A DNA stretch of 64,000 nt from NCBI RefSeq assembly GCF_033807575.1, contig NC_084717.1, positions 13,517,692 through 13,581,691 of the forward strand, read 5' to 3'. This DNA comes from Cydia pomonella (Eukaryota; Arthropoda; Insecta; Lepidoptera; Tortricidae). The notes below the pieces were generated by a model that did not search any database, had not been told where the DNA came from, and was given only the letters and a program-made list of their open reading frames with translations. The translations under genes were made by a program, and so were the position numbers. Below, piece after piece: positions 1 through 12,100 of this stretch (the stretch's first letter is position 1; every line of letters begins with the position of its first letter).

Positions 1-110
1 GGAAGCTTTCTTCGTTGAGTTTCTATTTTGATCAGTATGACTAAAGTTTTTAATCTTATAATTGTCAATACTGTTGGTATAATAGAATATAACATTATTT
101 ATGGTTATAG

Positions 111-3100
111 AATTAAAAGAAGAGACCAAGAAGTTGAGTCAATACCTGTCTGTAGACATCAGTATTATAGAGCACAAAGAGGACATGATGCTGTTTGAGT
201 ATAAGAAAGAGCTAGAAGATCAGATAATGGGGTAAGTAAACATGAAAGTTTGATGTAGGAATATTTGTTTAACTAGAGATATTTTCTTCTCTTCTTCAGT
301 TGGTCTCTCAATACTGAGGGTTGTGACATCATGTCCTTCTGTTGAAGACCAGGTTGTCAACTATATCCGAGGACCAAAGTTGAAACACACATATAACATA
401 CATACATACATACATATTTCGGACACCTCTCATGTTGCTCCCCAGATAGCCTCGAAAGAGTAATAATGATGGGTAAAGTTGAAGGCACAAGACCTCGGGG
501 CTGCCCTACTAGATGGTGTGCTATAATTTCTGCACCTATGCAATTAAAACTGCATGAGACATATTTTATAGGGCCTTTTTTATTAGTAAGGTTGGTCTAC
601 TATTTCTTGTTGATATTATGTTCCATCAACCAGGGGACAATATTAGCACAGTGTATTAGAACTGTTGCACCACATTCTATCAACATACTTAGTAGATGGT
701 CCTAAGTGGCTATGTAACTACAACAAAAATTCTTGTTTTGTTAATTTTAATACCATAAACCCTAGGTTTTAAGAGTGACCCAGGGGAACATGACCATGCA
801 GCGAGAGTGACAAGAAAAAATTTATTAATTCAATAGTAAAAATTAACTACTTGCTATACATACAAAGGCAGGGAAAAACTATAATACTTTGAAAACATCT
901 ATGTGTATACTTAGCTCACCATATTGACTAAAATGATGTCACAGGTATAGAGAACAAATGGAGCAGAGGCGTACTGAAATCAACCGCCTACTAGAATGGC
1001 AGCATGATTTAACTGAAAAACTCGGAGTCACCTTCCATGAGCTGCAAGACATTCCGCTCCCACCTCAAGATGAGTTGGACAAGTTGAGGAACCATCTTGA
1101 AGTGCTGCAGTCAGAGAGAGACAAGCGATCTGAGATATTCCTGAACACACAGATTGAAATTAAGAACATCATGGGTATGATTTTTTACTCTTGCTTTTAC
1201 TGATAAGCTATAGCTGGATTAAAGGTATGTTTAAAATTTGTAACAAAAATTTTTTGTAACGAAATGTTTATTACAGATATGGTGCTTGTCATTGATAGTT
1301 AGGTTTGACTTTTTTCTTAGAAGTCATTAGTTAGAAAACAATTTAGCCTTGTTAGATCCAGGCCTGTTTCTATGCTTTTGTACTAGGAGCTTTCTTTATG
1401 TAAGAGTGCAAAACTCAAATTTAATTTGTACTTGTATACCGGGACTTACGCTATATAACTTATTTTAACAGATATCATTCTAGAATAGAGTTTTTGGAGA
1501 AAAACAAACTCCAACTTTTGACAATAGTCTGGCTCTGGCTAGTCAATAAAAAGACCAAAATTTATTAACAATATAAACCTCATTATAAAATGTGTTTGTG
1601 TGCCAGGGACATAATGATAGTGATAGTAATTAATTATGTTGTCCCTGTCACATGATGTTAATATAACATTTTATAACGGTCAATGTGGGAGCATAAATCA
1701 TGGTCATAGCCAGACTTTTTGGACTTCTGCTTTGCATTCAATTATACCCTTTGAAATATCAAAATGTTTTCCATTTACAGAGAAACTCCAAATCAGACCA
1801 CAGAGCAAGTTCGAGCATGTGGTGGTCAGCTCCCTGTCTGTGGACTTCAAGGTGACAGATCTGAACATGGACCGTCTGGCCAAGCTGCTGCAAGACTTGC
1901 AGGAGAAGTATGACCAGACCAATAACCGGGTGGGTTGCTGTTTGGGATATTTTTTACAATGTTACAGTAAATGATTACATTAGTCATCATAAGCAAAAAA
2001 CTCAAATTGAACAACTTTCTTATATATAATTACTTTTGAACCGTTTCTGGAGTTACGTTATTTTCTTACTGTCCCTTAGGTATTAGAACTGCGCGAGCGT
2101 CTGGCCAGACTGTGGGAGTGTTTGGATGAAGACCATATGTACAGAGACAACTTCCTCAAGGCGCACACTGGCTGCTATCCAGCCACTGAAGCTGCCATCA
2201 AGGAGGAAATCCAGCGCTGTGAGCAGATTAAGAGGCAGAAGATACAGGTAGTTAAGCATCATCATCATCATGCGTAAGATATCCAGTGGCTGCTTATCAT
2301 AGGCCTCTCACAAGGATCCCCCAACTATGGGTCGTGACCTGGCCTCGTAACAGTTCCCTATGATTTTAACCAGATCCTTGGAATACCTTGTTGGGCGTTT
2401 TCTTTAGTTGCAAGCTCATGTTTATAGTCGCCACTCCTGAATCTTTGTTGGTCCTGAATGCCCCGCCTGTCTGGTCTGAGAAATTAAATACAGAAATTAA
2501 TTTCATGTAACCCCTTTCTTTATTACTATTCATTTATTATAGAGTAGCTTCAAAAACCTAAGGAAGATATTGTCAAGTTTTGGCCTTCTTATGATCATAT
2601 TTTCTTACCCAGGTCTTCGTAGCGAACATGCGCACAAAGATCAAGCTCATGTGGGACAAAATAATGTACTCAAGCGAGCAGCGAAAAGAGTTCGTCCACT
2701 ATTACCAGGACATCTTTACTGAAGACACCCTCACACTACATGAAATGTATCTGGATAAGATTACTAACTACTACAATGAGCACAAGTAAGTTTCCTGCTA
2801 TTACTGCGTTGTTCAGTTATGACATCGCGTCATCGGACACGAAGTATTAGAAAGCGTAAATTTTACTTCCTACGAGCCTATCACCTATCAGTATTTCTTG
2901 GTGACATTAATACTACAAAACCGTTATTGTTGTGTAGGAGAGTTTGCGTCCTAGAGTAAAATATAGTATTGATTTCCATATAATGGAGAACATGGTATGA
3001 TTGTTTTGTTGGCAGGCACATTTTCGAGTTGGTGGTGACGCGCAGGAACCTGTGGCTGAAGCAGGCCGAGCTGGACGCGCGCGCCTCCGAGCCGGGCCGC

Positions 3101-6100
3101 TACCACAACCGCGGCGGGAACCTGCTCCGGGAGGAGAAGGAGAGGAAAGCTATTGAAATGAATGTAAGTCACAGTACAAACCTTGCCTGAGCCTGCTTAA
3201 CTATTTTCTTTAGTAGAAAAAAAGGCATAAAATTAAAAACCTCTATATGTTATCCTATCAACCTTCCGTGCCTACATTTTTAAATTTTTCGCCTTTTTAG
3301 TAACAAAAATGGTTGGATAACAACAGTAAAATTACCACTCATACTACTATTCAGAGATGAAAAGGATAATATGTAATAAATTGCATTGTGTAGTCTCGTT
3401 TCGGCCATTTCAATAATAATTAAAAAAATATACTTTTTTTTTCAACTAAAGATATCTGTTATTAAAGCTTAGTTCATATAGAATTGGCACGTAATTAGCA
3501 ATGTTTAAAAAATAATTATTCCATGGCGGAAAAAAAATTGACAGTTACAGTTCAATCACCAACCTTCAAAGTATTCATGGTGAAAATATGATTGTTCTAG
3601 CTTCATGCATTTTAAAGTTTTCGACCATGAAAATTGAAAACAGGAGATTGATCGTGCACAAATACTTCGAAAATTCTTATCGATCCCGGACAAAGACCGC
3701 TAAGTCGCTTAAGATGCTAAAAGCTAGTATTTGTAGGGTTATAAAACGTTACAAGGAGATTCTATCAGCCGACAGGAAAATACAAACTAATCGGAGGTTT
3801 GGGACAAATAACAAGATTTTTGGAAAAAAGTCCCAAGGTCACTCAAACAAAATTCAGAATGGTCTAATTACGATTTATCCCAAAAATTCAAAGAAACTTT
3901 TAGAAAGATAAAGATGATTCACCTCAGAGGTGGCTATAAGAGCTATCGAGCAATAAAATAGCCAAATCGGACTGTTAAACAGATCCGACAAGCTAAAACA
4001 CTAGCTCGACTATTGTACGACCCAGTATTGACAAAATTCGAAGGTTGCTTGTTGTTGGACGGTAAGACGTATGTAAAACTCGATTTTAATCAACTACTCG
4101 AAAAATATAAGTTCGTGAAACTTGACAAGTTCGCAAAATAGTTATTTGTACAACAAGAGAGCAAAGTTTGATATTTCTTCGAGTGCTTGTTTTGAGTCCC
4201 GTGCAAGCGAAAGATTATATAATCTTGAGCGTAGTAAGAGACTCAAAAGCGCACGAGATGTAAATAACTTTGATCTCGTGTAGTACACAAAAATTTTCAC
4301 GTCAGTCAGCCATCAAATAATACAACCTGAAAAAATGTAACCCAGACGGACGGATCACTATTTCACTCATGTTTTCTGAAGGTATTCTTACAATTAACTA
4401 TAATTACCGCAATAAAACAAAACGTAAGAAATTTCAATAAAATAATACGAAAATAATGAATTAACGAACATCAATTGACAGTTCAATCGACAACTTTTTT
4501 TTGGAAAAAAAAAAACTTTGCAAGATCCGGTCCGAATTGCGGATACTACTATTTGTCAACTATAGTAGAGATCGTTAAAAGTAGTTAAGTAGAATTATTT
4601 ACTGCGTAACAATTGCGTAAAGGGTTTAGCAAGCTAAGCTAAGAAGATTGGCCCCCGCAAGGGATTTGGTTGTAATTTGAGGTGCAGTAGTGGCAGGTCC
4701 TAAGAACACTGTATGCGTAATATCAGCCTTCGATCTTCTTTTGTTTCAGACTTATCCACGAAAATATCAAAAAATCAAGGTAATTTTTAAACTGTTATTG
4801 CAGCTAAACCAAGCAAGCGAGAGCAACCAAATAAATTCAGAATTAAGGAGCATAAAATGGGGTTCATAATGCATATTTTTACAGACATTCATTTCCTTGA
4901 ACTTGGTGAAAAAAATAATGTTATTTTTTTCTGCTCCATTTTTTTGCCACTTCTCGCGGAGACACAACTATCAAAAAAAATTACTTGATAAGCCACAATT
5001 GTTAACTACGTGTCCGTTTAAAAACATTTTGAAAAATCATGGTGCGTCATGTCAAAAAAAAAACAATTACGAAGATAATATGTTTACTATATCATATTAT
5101 ATCAATAGAGTAGTACCAACTACCTAGTGGCAAATGTGTCTGTGGTATAACTTCCTCTTTCGTTCATTATGAAATAATTAATTGACACATTTTCTAGCTA
5201 TTTCTTATGCAATTTTAATAATGTCTGTAAGAAGGTGTAAATGATGTAATATATGTTTACGCAAAACAAATGGAACTAAAAAAGTGATAAAGAACGCTGC
5301 AAAAATTGATTGCTTTAGGTATTATTTAATTTTTTTTAAATTTATGCAAATAAGAAACGAAGTGGGTACATAAAGTATTGGATGTAAAGTCATTGACAAA
5401 AACATTTTACAGTACATATGGGGCTACTTTATAGCACTAGTGCGAGAAGTAGCATATTACGTTACTGTGTCGAACATTTAAAGGGGCATATGTACTGTAA
5501 AACGTTGTACGATACATGTGCGAATAGGTAATTCGCAACTCGTGTAGATTTAAAACACTCCCTTCGGTCGTGTTTTAATTTATCGCCACTCGTTTCGAAT
5601 TTCCTATTTTTCGCACTTGTATCGTAATGTACTATTTTATTACCATTCCATATTAACAAATAACTCGGAACAGCAAACAGAACAATACAATTAAGAAATA
5701 GCTAGAAAATGTGTAGTTGTAAATGTATGACATATGTACGTCATTATTGATCAATGACTATTAATTATTTCATAATGAACGAAAGAGGATGTTATACTAC
5801 AGACTCATTTGCCACTAGGTAGTAGGTACTACTCTATTGATATAATATGATGTAGTAAACTTATGTTCGTAATTGTTTTTTTTTTTTAATATGACGCACC
5901 ATGATTTTTCAAAATATTTTTAAATGGATACGTAGTTAACAAATTTGGCTTATCACGTAATTTTTTTGATAGTTGTGTCTCCGCGAAAAGTGGCAAAAAA
6001 ATGGAGCAGAAAAAAATTACATTATTTTTTTCATCCAAGTTCAAGGAAATGAATGTCTGTAAAAATATGCATTATGAACCCCATTTTATGCTCCTTAATT

Positions 6101-9100
6101 CTGAATTTATTTGGTTGCTCTCGCTTGCTTGGTTTAGCTGCAATAACAGTTAAAAAATTACCTTGATTTTTTTACATTTTCGTGGATAAGTCTGAAACAA
6201 AAGAAGATCGAAGGCTGATATTACGCATACAGTGTTCTTAGGACCTGCCACTACTGCACCTCAAATTACAACCAAATCCCTTGCGGGGGCCAATCTTCTT
6301 AGCTTAGCTTGCTAGACCCTTTGTATAAGTTCATTGTTTTGATTGTATAATAAAATACGTAAAATATGGTGTTTTTATTAAATTTTAAACTTTTATTTCA
6401 TTAATTAATTATTACGAATGAAGACTCGTAGGGTATTTTGGAACGATGCGGTCTGACTTATTTCGGGGGTCTATTATAAACCGTCAATATACCGTTGAAT
6501 TACGTATGCACTTTTTTGTCTCTTTCTTTTTGCTAATGACGTGAAAGGGATAAAGACAATAGAATCCAAATATTTCGAACTTGTATTAGGCCCCGCACGT
6601 TGAAATGACATTCGAATCTAAAGGTCACTTGAATGTTATTTTGTCTCACTCGGTGAGCAAAATGCGATTTTGCTCACTGTTTTTAAGCAGCAAATTACCC
6701 TTGTTCGAGCTGCTGACGTGAAAAAACATATGATATGGCAAGGAATTTATAATTGCGGCTGTAAGACGAAAAGTTTTATAACATAGTCAACAATGAAGTC
6801 GGACCTTTATATTAAAAAGTGCTTAGAGAAATGACTATTGTCATTTATTAGAACCCATAACGGTCCTGTGAAATTTTGGCCAGATTTAGCCAGCTGCCAC
6901 TACTCAAAAAAAGTTTTGGCATGGTATGCTTATAATCAGGCCAATTATATACCCCGCGAGATGAATTCTTCGAATTGTCCCCAATTTCAATCTATCAAAA
7001 ACTACTGGGCAATCATGAAAAAAAAATTAAATAAGACTAGTCAAATTGTCCAGGGCAACAATTCATTGCGATCTACAAGAAATCACCACGCCAAAAATAT
7101 CGACAAGTGTTGTGCAGAAAATGACGTGGGTCCATTATGAAAACAGTTCGTAATTATTTACATAACAGAGATTTTTTTTTAATTTTTACATATTTGGAAG
7201 CTAAATATATTAATATTTAAAATTCACCATTCATAACTTTATTTTATTTACTTAAAAAAATTACAATCTTCTAGTGCGTACCAATTCTATATAAATTCTA
7301 TATTTAGAGGCGTTTCAATCGTCGACTGCGAGCGTCAGACTTTAATAGGGTTATGGTTTAATGTCCTCAATAGGTCTTAGTATATTTAGGTTACTTCGCA
7401 ATGTGATGAAATAAACGAGAAGTTGTGACTTGTCTACGACGTTTTACCGGTAAAATACCACTATCTTCTATTTTAGCTCCCGAAAATTGAGGCCCAAATT
7501 CGCGAAGTAGTAACAGAGTACGAGGCGAAATCCGGCAATACCTTCACCGTGGACGGAGTACCTCTACTGCAGCTTATCGAGGACGAAAAGGAGTCGAGGA
7601 AAGCTGTAAGTAACTTGAGCATATTATAATAGTTTTTTTTTCTTTTTGAAAATTAGGAAAATGTTTTTTGATCCAAAATATGTTCATGTAAAGATTTTTT
7701 TAGAGGTTTCACTGTAAATATAACGCTTATCGTCTTAATATTTTCCGAATTAGAAATACTACAGTAAATTTAGAAAAGGTTTTGAGATTCAGGCATATTT
7801 TCCTGATTAGGCGGGTCCAGACAGAGCGAGCATACGCGCGAGGCAATTGGGTACTTTACACATGTTGAATATTATAACAAAATTTAGTTAAATGGATAAA
7901 AAATGAGCCATCCATTATAAAAAAGTGGAATTTAAAAAATTATATTGAGATTATAAAAAATACAAGGCTCCAAAGAAAAAAAAAATTTTTTTTGTCTTTC
8001 AAAAATAGAAAACAAAATGGTACCATTCGATTCCTTACATTTTATTGAAAAATAAATTGTATGACAACTATACACGTAAACGCAATGTTTCAGGGTCAAA
8101 ATGGCAATTTCTTTGATCTTCCATACATTTAGGACAGACTTATATGATGTGACGTCACATCACCTTATCATTTTGTTAGAGGCGTTTCAATCGTCGACTG
8201 CGAGCGTCAGACTTTAACTCTCATTTCTGACCTTTGTGTTGCTTAAATGCCATGAGTCCTATATAGACATTTGATCCTCAGGAAAATCAAGATCGTTTGA
8301 CATTATTTACAAAAAACAGTCAAGTAGCCAATTTCCTCACGCACAAACGGGGCAGTATAGACCTGCCTCGGCCGAGGCGGTGCGCGCGTTTGCGCCTGCG
8401 CCGGTAACCTCCTCCCAACCCATCCCCAATATGCCCAGCTCTTGAACTGCTGAACCACAGAACGGCGCCAAGTAAATTAAGGGTGATCATAGGCAATGAA
8501 AATGCAGATGTACTTGCCAGAGCTGGATTTGTAAGTAACCATATAGGTCTGGAACCTATTGTGGGGCTCTTACAGGGAACCATTATAATGGCTATCAAAG
8601 ATCACACTAAGACAGTCGCTGGTGGGTCTAAAGCACTCAAAGCTCTTTATACAAGGAGTACTCCGGTTGGAGCAAAAATCTACGGATAGTTAGCAAGAGA
8701 CAACTCCAAATTATAACAGGGGTGTTTACGGGCCATTACCCAGCAGTTTTGGCCATGATGGGATACTATGACAACACCGATTGTCCGATTGTGTGGCGAA
8801 GAAGAAAAGATAGTAACACACCTAATGTCTGAATGTCACGCCTTTACCAGACAAAGAATGAAAGACTTTGGAGCAGGCTATCTGGAACCAAAGGAATTCA
8901 AAAGGCTACCCATAAGCTCCATCATCCGGAACATGGATATGGTCAAAAAAGCTCTTGAGTAGCAGACGGATCTTTCCTAAGGGGGAAGCTACACAAAAGA
9001 TCCCTATGGGTCGAAGTGTATCCGCAGGGGCCCCCGAAAATCATAAGATTAGATAAATTAAAGGCGACCATGTTTCCGTTTGCCGGCCATCTTCCAGGTC

Positions 9101-12100
9101 AGGTCCACTTTAGATAGGTGGGAGTCAGAATTCCTGAGGATACGCCTAATCCAATGCCATTTGCGCGTTTGGATCTCCTTGTGTACGGGTGCTTGTCCGG
9201 TTATGCTCCATAAGTTATTTAAGTATACGCTCGCTCTCAGTATTATTCTAAACGTTATTGTAACGAAAAAGTAATAAATAACAAATGTGAATAAATCCCC
9301 AGGAGCGGCACAACAAGCTGTCGGCCCGCAAGCAGGCGCTGACGCCCACCACGCCGCTGCTGCGCTCGCTGGCCACGTCGCCGCTCGGCAAGCGCAACCG
9401 CACCGCCGCGCTCACCGCCGACAGGCACAGGTACAAACATTACCATTCACACACTCCCTACATTTAAATCCCTAGAAAAAAGCAGGTTGTCCATCTCACC
9501 CATCTGATAGAAAATAGCATCGCTCAATACCAGAATACAAAAGCGGCGCCAGAGAAACTTATGATTCCGACTTAGAGCAATTCCTAGCTGAGCAACTTCA
9601 AATCTCGAATTTTTGAAGCTATGTTTCTGTCGCGCTGCGATGGGCGGGAGCGGGAGCTATCTAAGTGTGTCTGTCGACGCAAGTTGTTTTTGGTGTTATC
9701 ACATAATATTGTTTTTTATTTTTATATTATACTGTATCTATTTATATTTAGTTTTTATCTAAATGGTAATTTAGGTAAAAACTGCAAAAAAGAATGATGT
9801 CCCTGCCAGGGATCGGAAACCGGTATTTTTTGTATGGGAACGAAAACGGGATTTTTTCGTTCTTTGTTAATTATTTCCTTTCTAATTGGGCAATCTAATA
9901 ATACGAAGTCGTTATCTAAAAACACAACCGTGTCCTATATTTGGAGTATAAAATAAACCGAAATATATGTTTATTTCAAAGTTTTTCCAAAAAACCGGTT
10001 CCGATCCCTCCCTGCTTCGATCGTCGTCGTACAGTTAAGTGCAAAAATATGTATCGAAAGAATCGTCTCATAAATATGGTACTACGCTCTTATTACACTG
10101 GAATAAGATGCTATGGTACATATTTTTGAGTAAGATGTGTACACCCATATTTTTACACTTGACTGTACCTATCCGTGACAGTAAGTTGGGTGTGATCATG
10201 GTGTGTATTGTGAAATTTTGTAAGTAGGTATAAATATAGGGTTAAACTACAATCTATTTAACTTGTAGTACGATGGGGCTAAACTTGGGCCGCCTTATTG
10301 AAGAACGTATCGCAATGACAATCTGGGTAAAATTTTGGGATCAATTTGAAGAACTTGTGAAAAATAATAAAACAATCCAATCAAAACAGACCTAGGACTG
10401 CTGTAGACCGATATCCGATCTTGACCCTTCCAGGTAAAGATCGGAACGAAACAAAACATCCACGAATAATCTCCATTTTGAGGGTGTCACCGGCATCCGT
10501 AGCGACGATGGCGGCGCTAATCGCCGATGATGTGTGAATCGTTAAATAATAACCGTAGATTCGGCCTGAATTTTGGTTATCTTCAATATAGAACGGTTTC
10601 AGTTTTGTACCTGTGCTGTGTAAAGATAAGACATACTTTTTTTTAGAGTAACGAGTGTTTTACCATCAAGGGAGAACATCGGATGGTGAAAAAAAGTTGC
10701 TTCTAATGGAAAGAGAATAAGGTATCACAAAGAAATAGGTCCGGTGTCTACCCTTCTCCAATGTATATAAATTACATTACAGCCACCAATAATTACAAAC
10801 TTAAAAGTTATCAACGAAAGTTTATTTTTCGTATTTTTGTATCCGATCTTGACCCTGATACAAAAATTGGTAAAATTGTGGCTCTCAAATTTTGATACCT
10901 ATGTCATAAGGCAATTTGATAAGTAAACAATGTGCTAAGAAACCTCTTATTGTAAGGTTTACCCGAAGTAATAAAGTAAGAAAAACCACTAAAATAATAG
11001 ATAGGTTTCGAAGTTTTGACAATTTAAGATCTCGTGAACTGTACAGGTTTAGTAAAAGTGTAAAGGTATTGTTTATTGAAAGGAATGTACTGGAAGATAT
11101 TAAGTACTTAAGTAGGAGGGACAAAAATCAAAATAAAAAATAATCGTGCCCAGTCATTTTTAATGAAGGTCGCCAAACAAATAAGAATCAAACTTAGAAA
11201 TCAAAAAGATTAAGTAGTTCTTTAAAAAGGTCAAGGTTTTTTTTATACTACGTCGGTGGCAAACAAGCATACGGCCCGCCTGACGGTAAGCAGTATCCGT
11301 AGCCTATGTACGCCTGCAACTCCAGAGGAGTTACATGTGCGGTGCCGACCCTAACCCCCTCCCACCCCTCGTTGAGCTCACTGAGAGCCCATCTTGAAGT
11401 ATGGAAAATAAGTAAAATTGCGATTTTGTTGGTATAATTTTGCAATTATATATATATATATATAGTTGATATACAATCTTTTTTTATAAAATGTAAGGAT
11501 CGTATGTAAAGAGTAAAGTAAATATATAGGAAAAGAGAGCCCTCTTGAAGCATTTTAAGGAAACTAATTTCGAAGCCCTATCTCTATTTTGTATCCTAAA
11601 CTAGCTATGTATGTATGCGTGCACATCTACATATGCATCCGTATGTGTAGGTACTTTATTGCGAAAAATTGCACATTTGCTATCTATTTTACTCGATTTT
11701 GTTATACAATTCATCATCCCTATACAATATAAATACTCTTTATTGGCTCAGGACCGCTTCGGCCTCAGTTTCATTTCGTCAACTTCTTAAGTAGTTCTCA
11801 GTCGCATTTGGTCTACTGTTCCGATTCGCCAGCATTCCTATATCGTCACTTTCTTATCTCGCCCGCTTTCTTACGTGGGCCACTGTAGTAACTTGGTTAT
11901 ATTCCTAATTAGACTACAGTGCCGATTCGTCAACACTCCTAATTCGTCCATAGTGCTTACTCGTCAACATTCCTATTTAGACCACAGTGCCAACTCGTCA
12001 ACTACATAGCATAGTAATAGTTAGGCTTGGGACTTTTGGATGCTCGCTATGGTTTTAGAATCGACGGAGTCGTCAAAGTCAGTCAAATATTTTTTTCGAA

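Larger units (their letters stand above)
3477..7292 (+). mobile_element. Mariner/Tc1-like element, defective, interrupted by nested insertions
   Basis: Ends are inverted copies: TATAGAATTGGCACG at 3477 and its complement with one change ending at 7292. The transposase remnant reads in + sense in three blocks. The N-terminal helix-turn-helix part is at about 3610-3830. The first catalytic-Asp block (GCLLLDGKTYVKLDF) is at about 4044-4090. The C-terminal block is at about 6725-7100, containing FWPDLASCHYS (second Asp). The final catalytic block reads QSIKNYWAIMKK where relatives have an acidic residue in 'PIEKFWA', so the third acid is replaced by Lys. Internal stops (for example near 6782 and 6832) and roughly 2.5 kb of inserted repeats between 4141 and about 6720 show it is dead. 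It lies wholly in a PRC1 intron. Confidence 0.8.

Noticed and set aside
4767..5127. Open frames in the arms of the foldback element
   Set aside because: The same AT-rich sequence appears inverted in the other arm, and the reading is not maintained between the arms.
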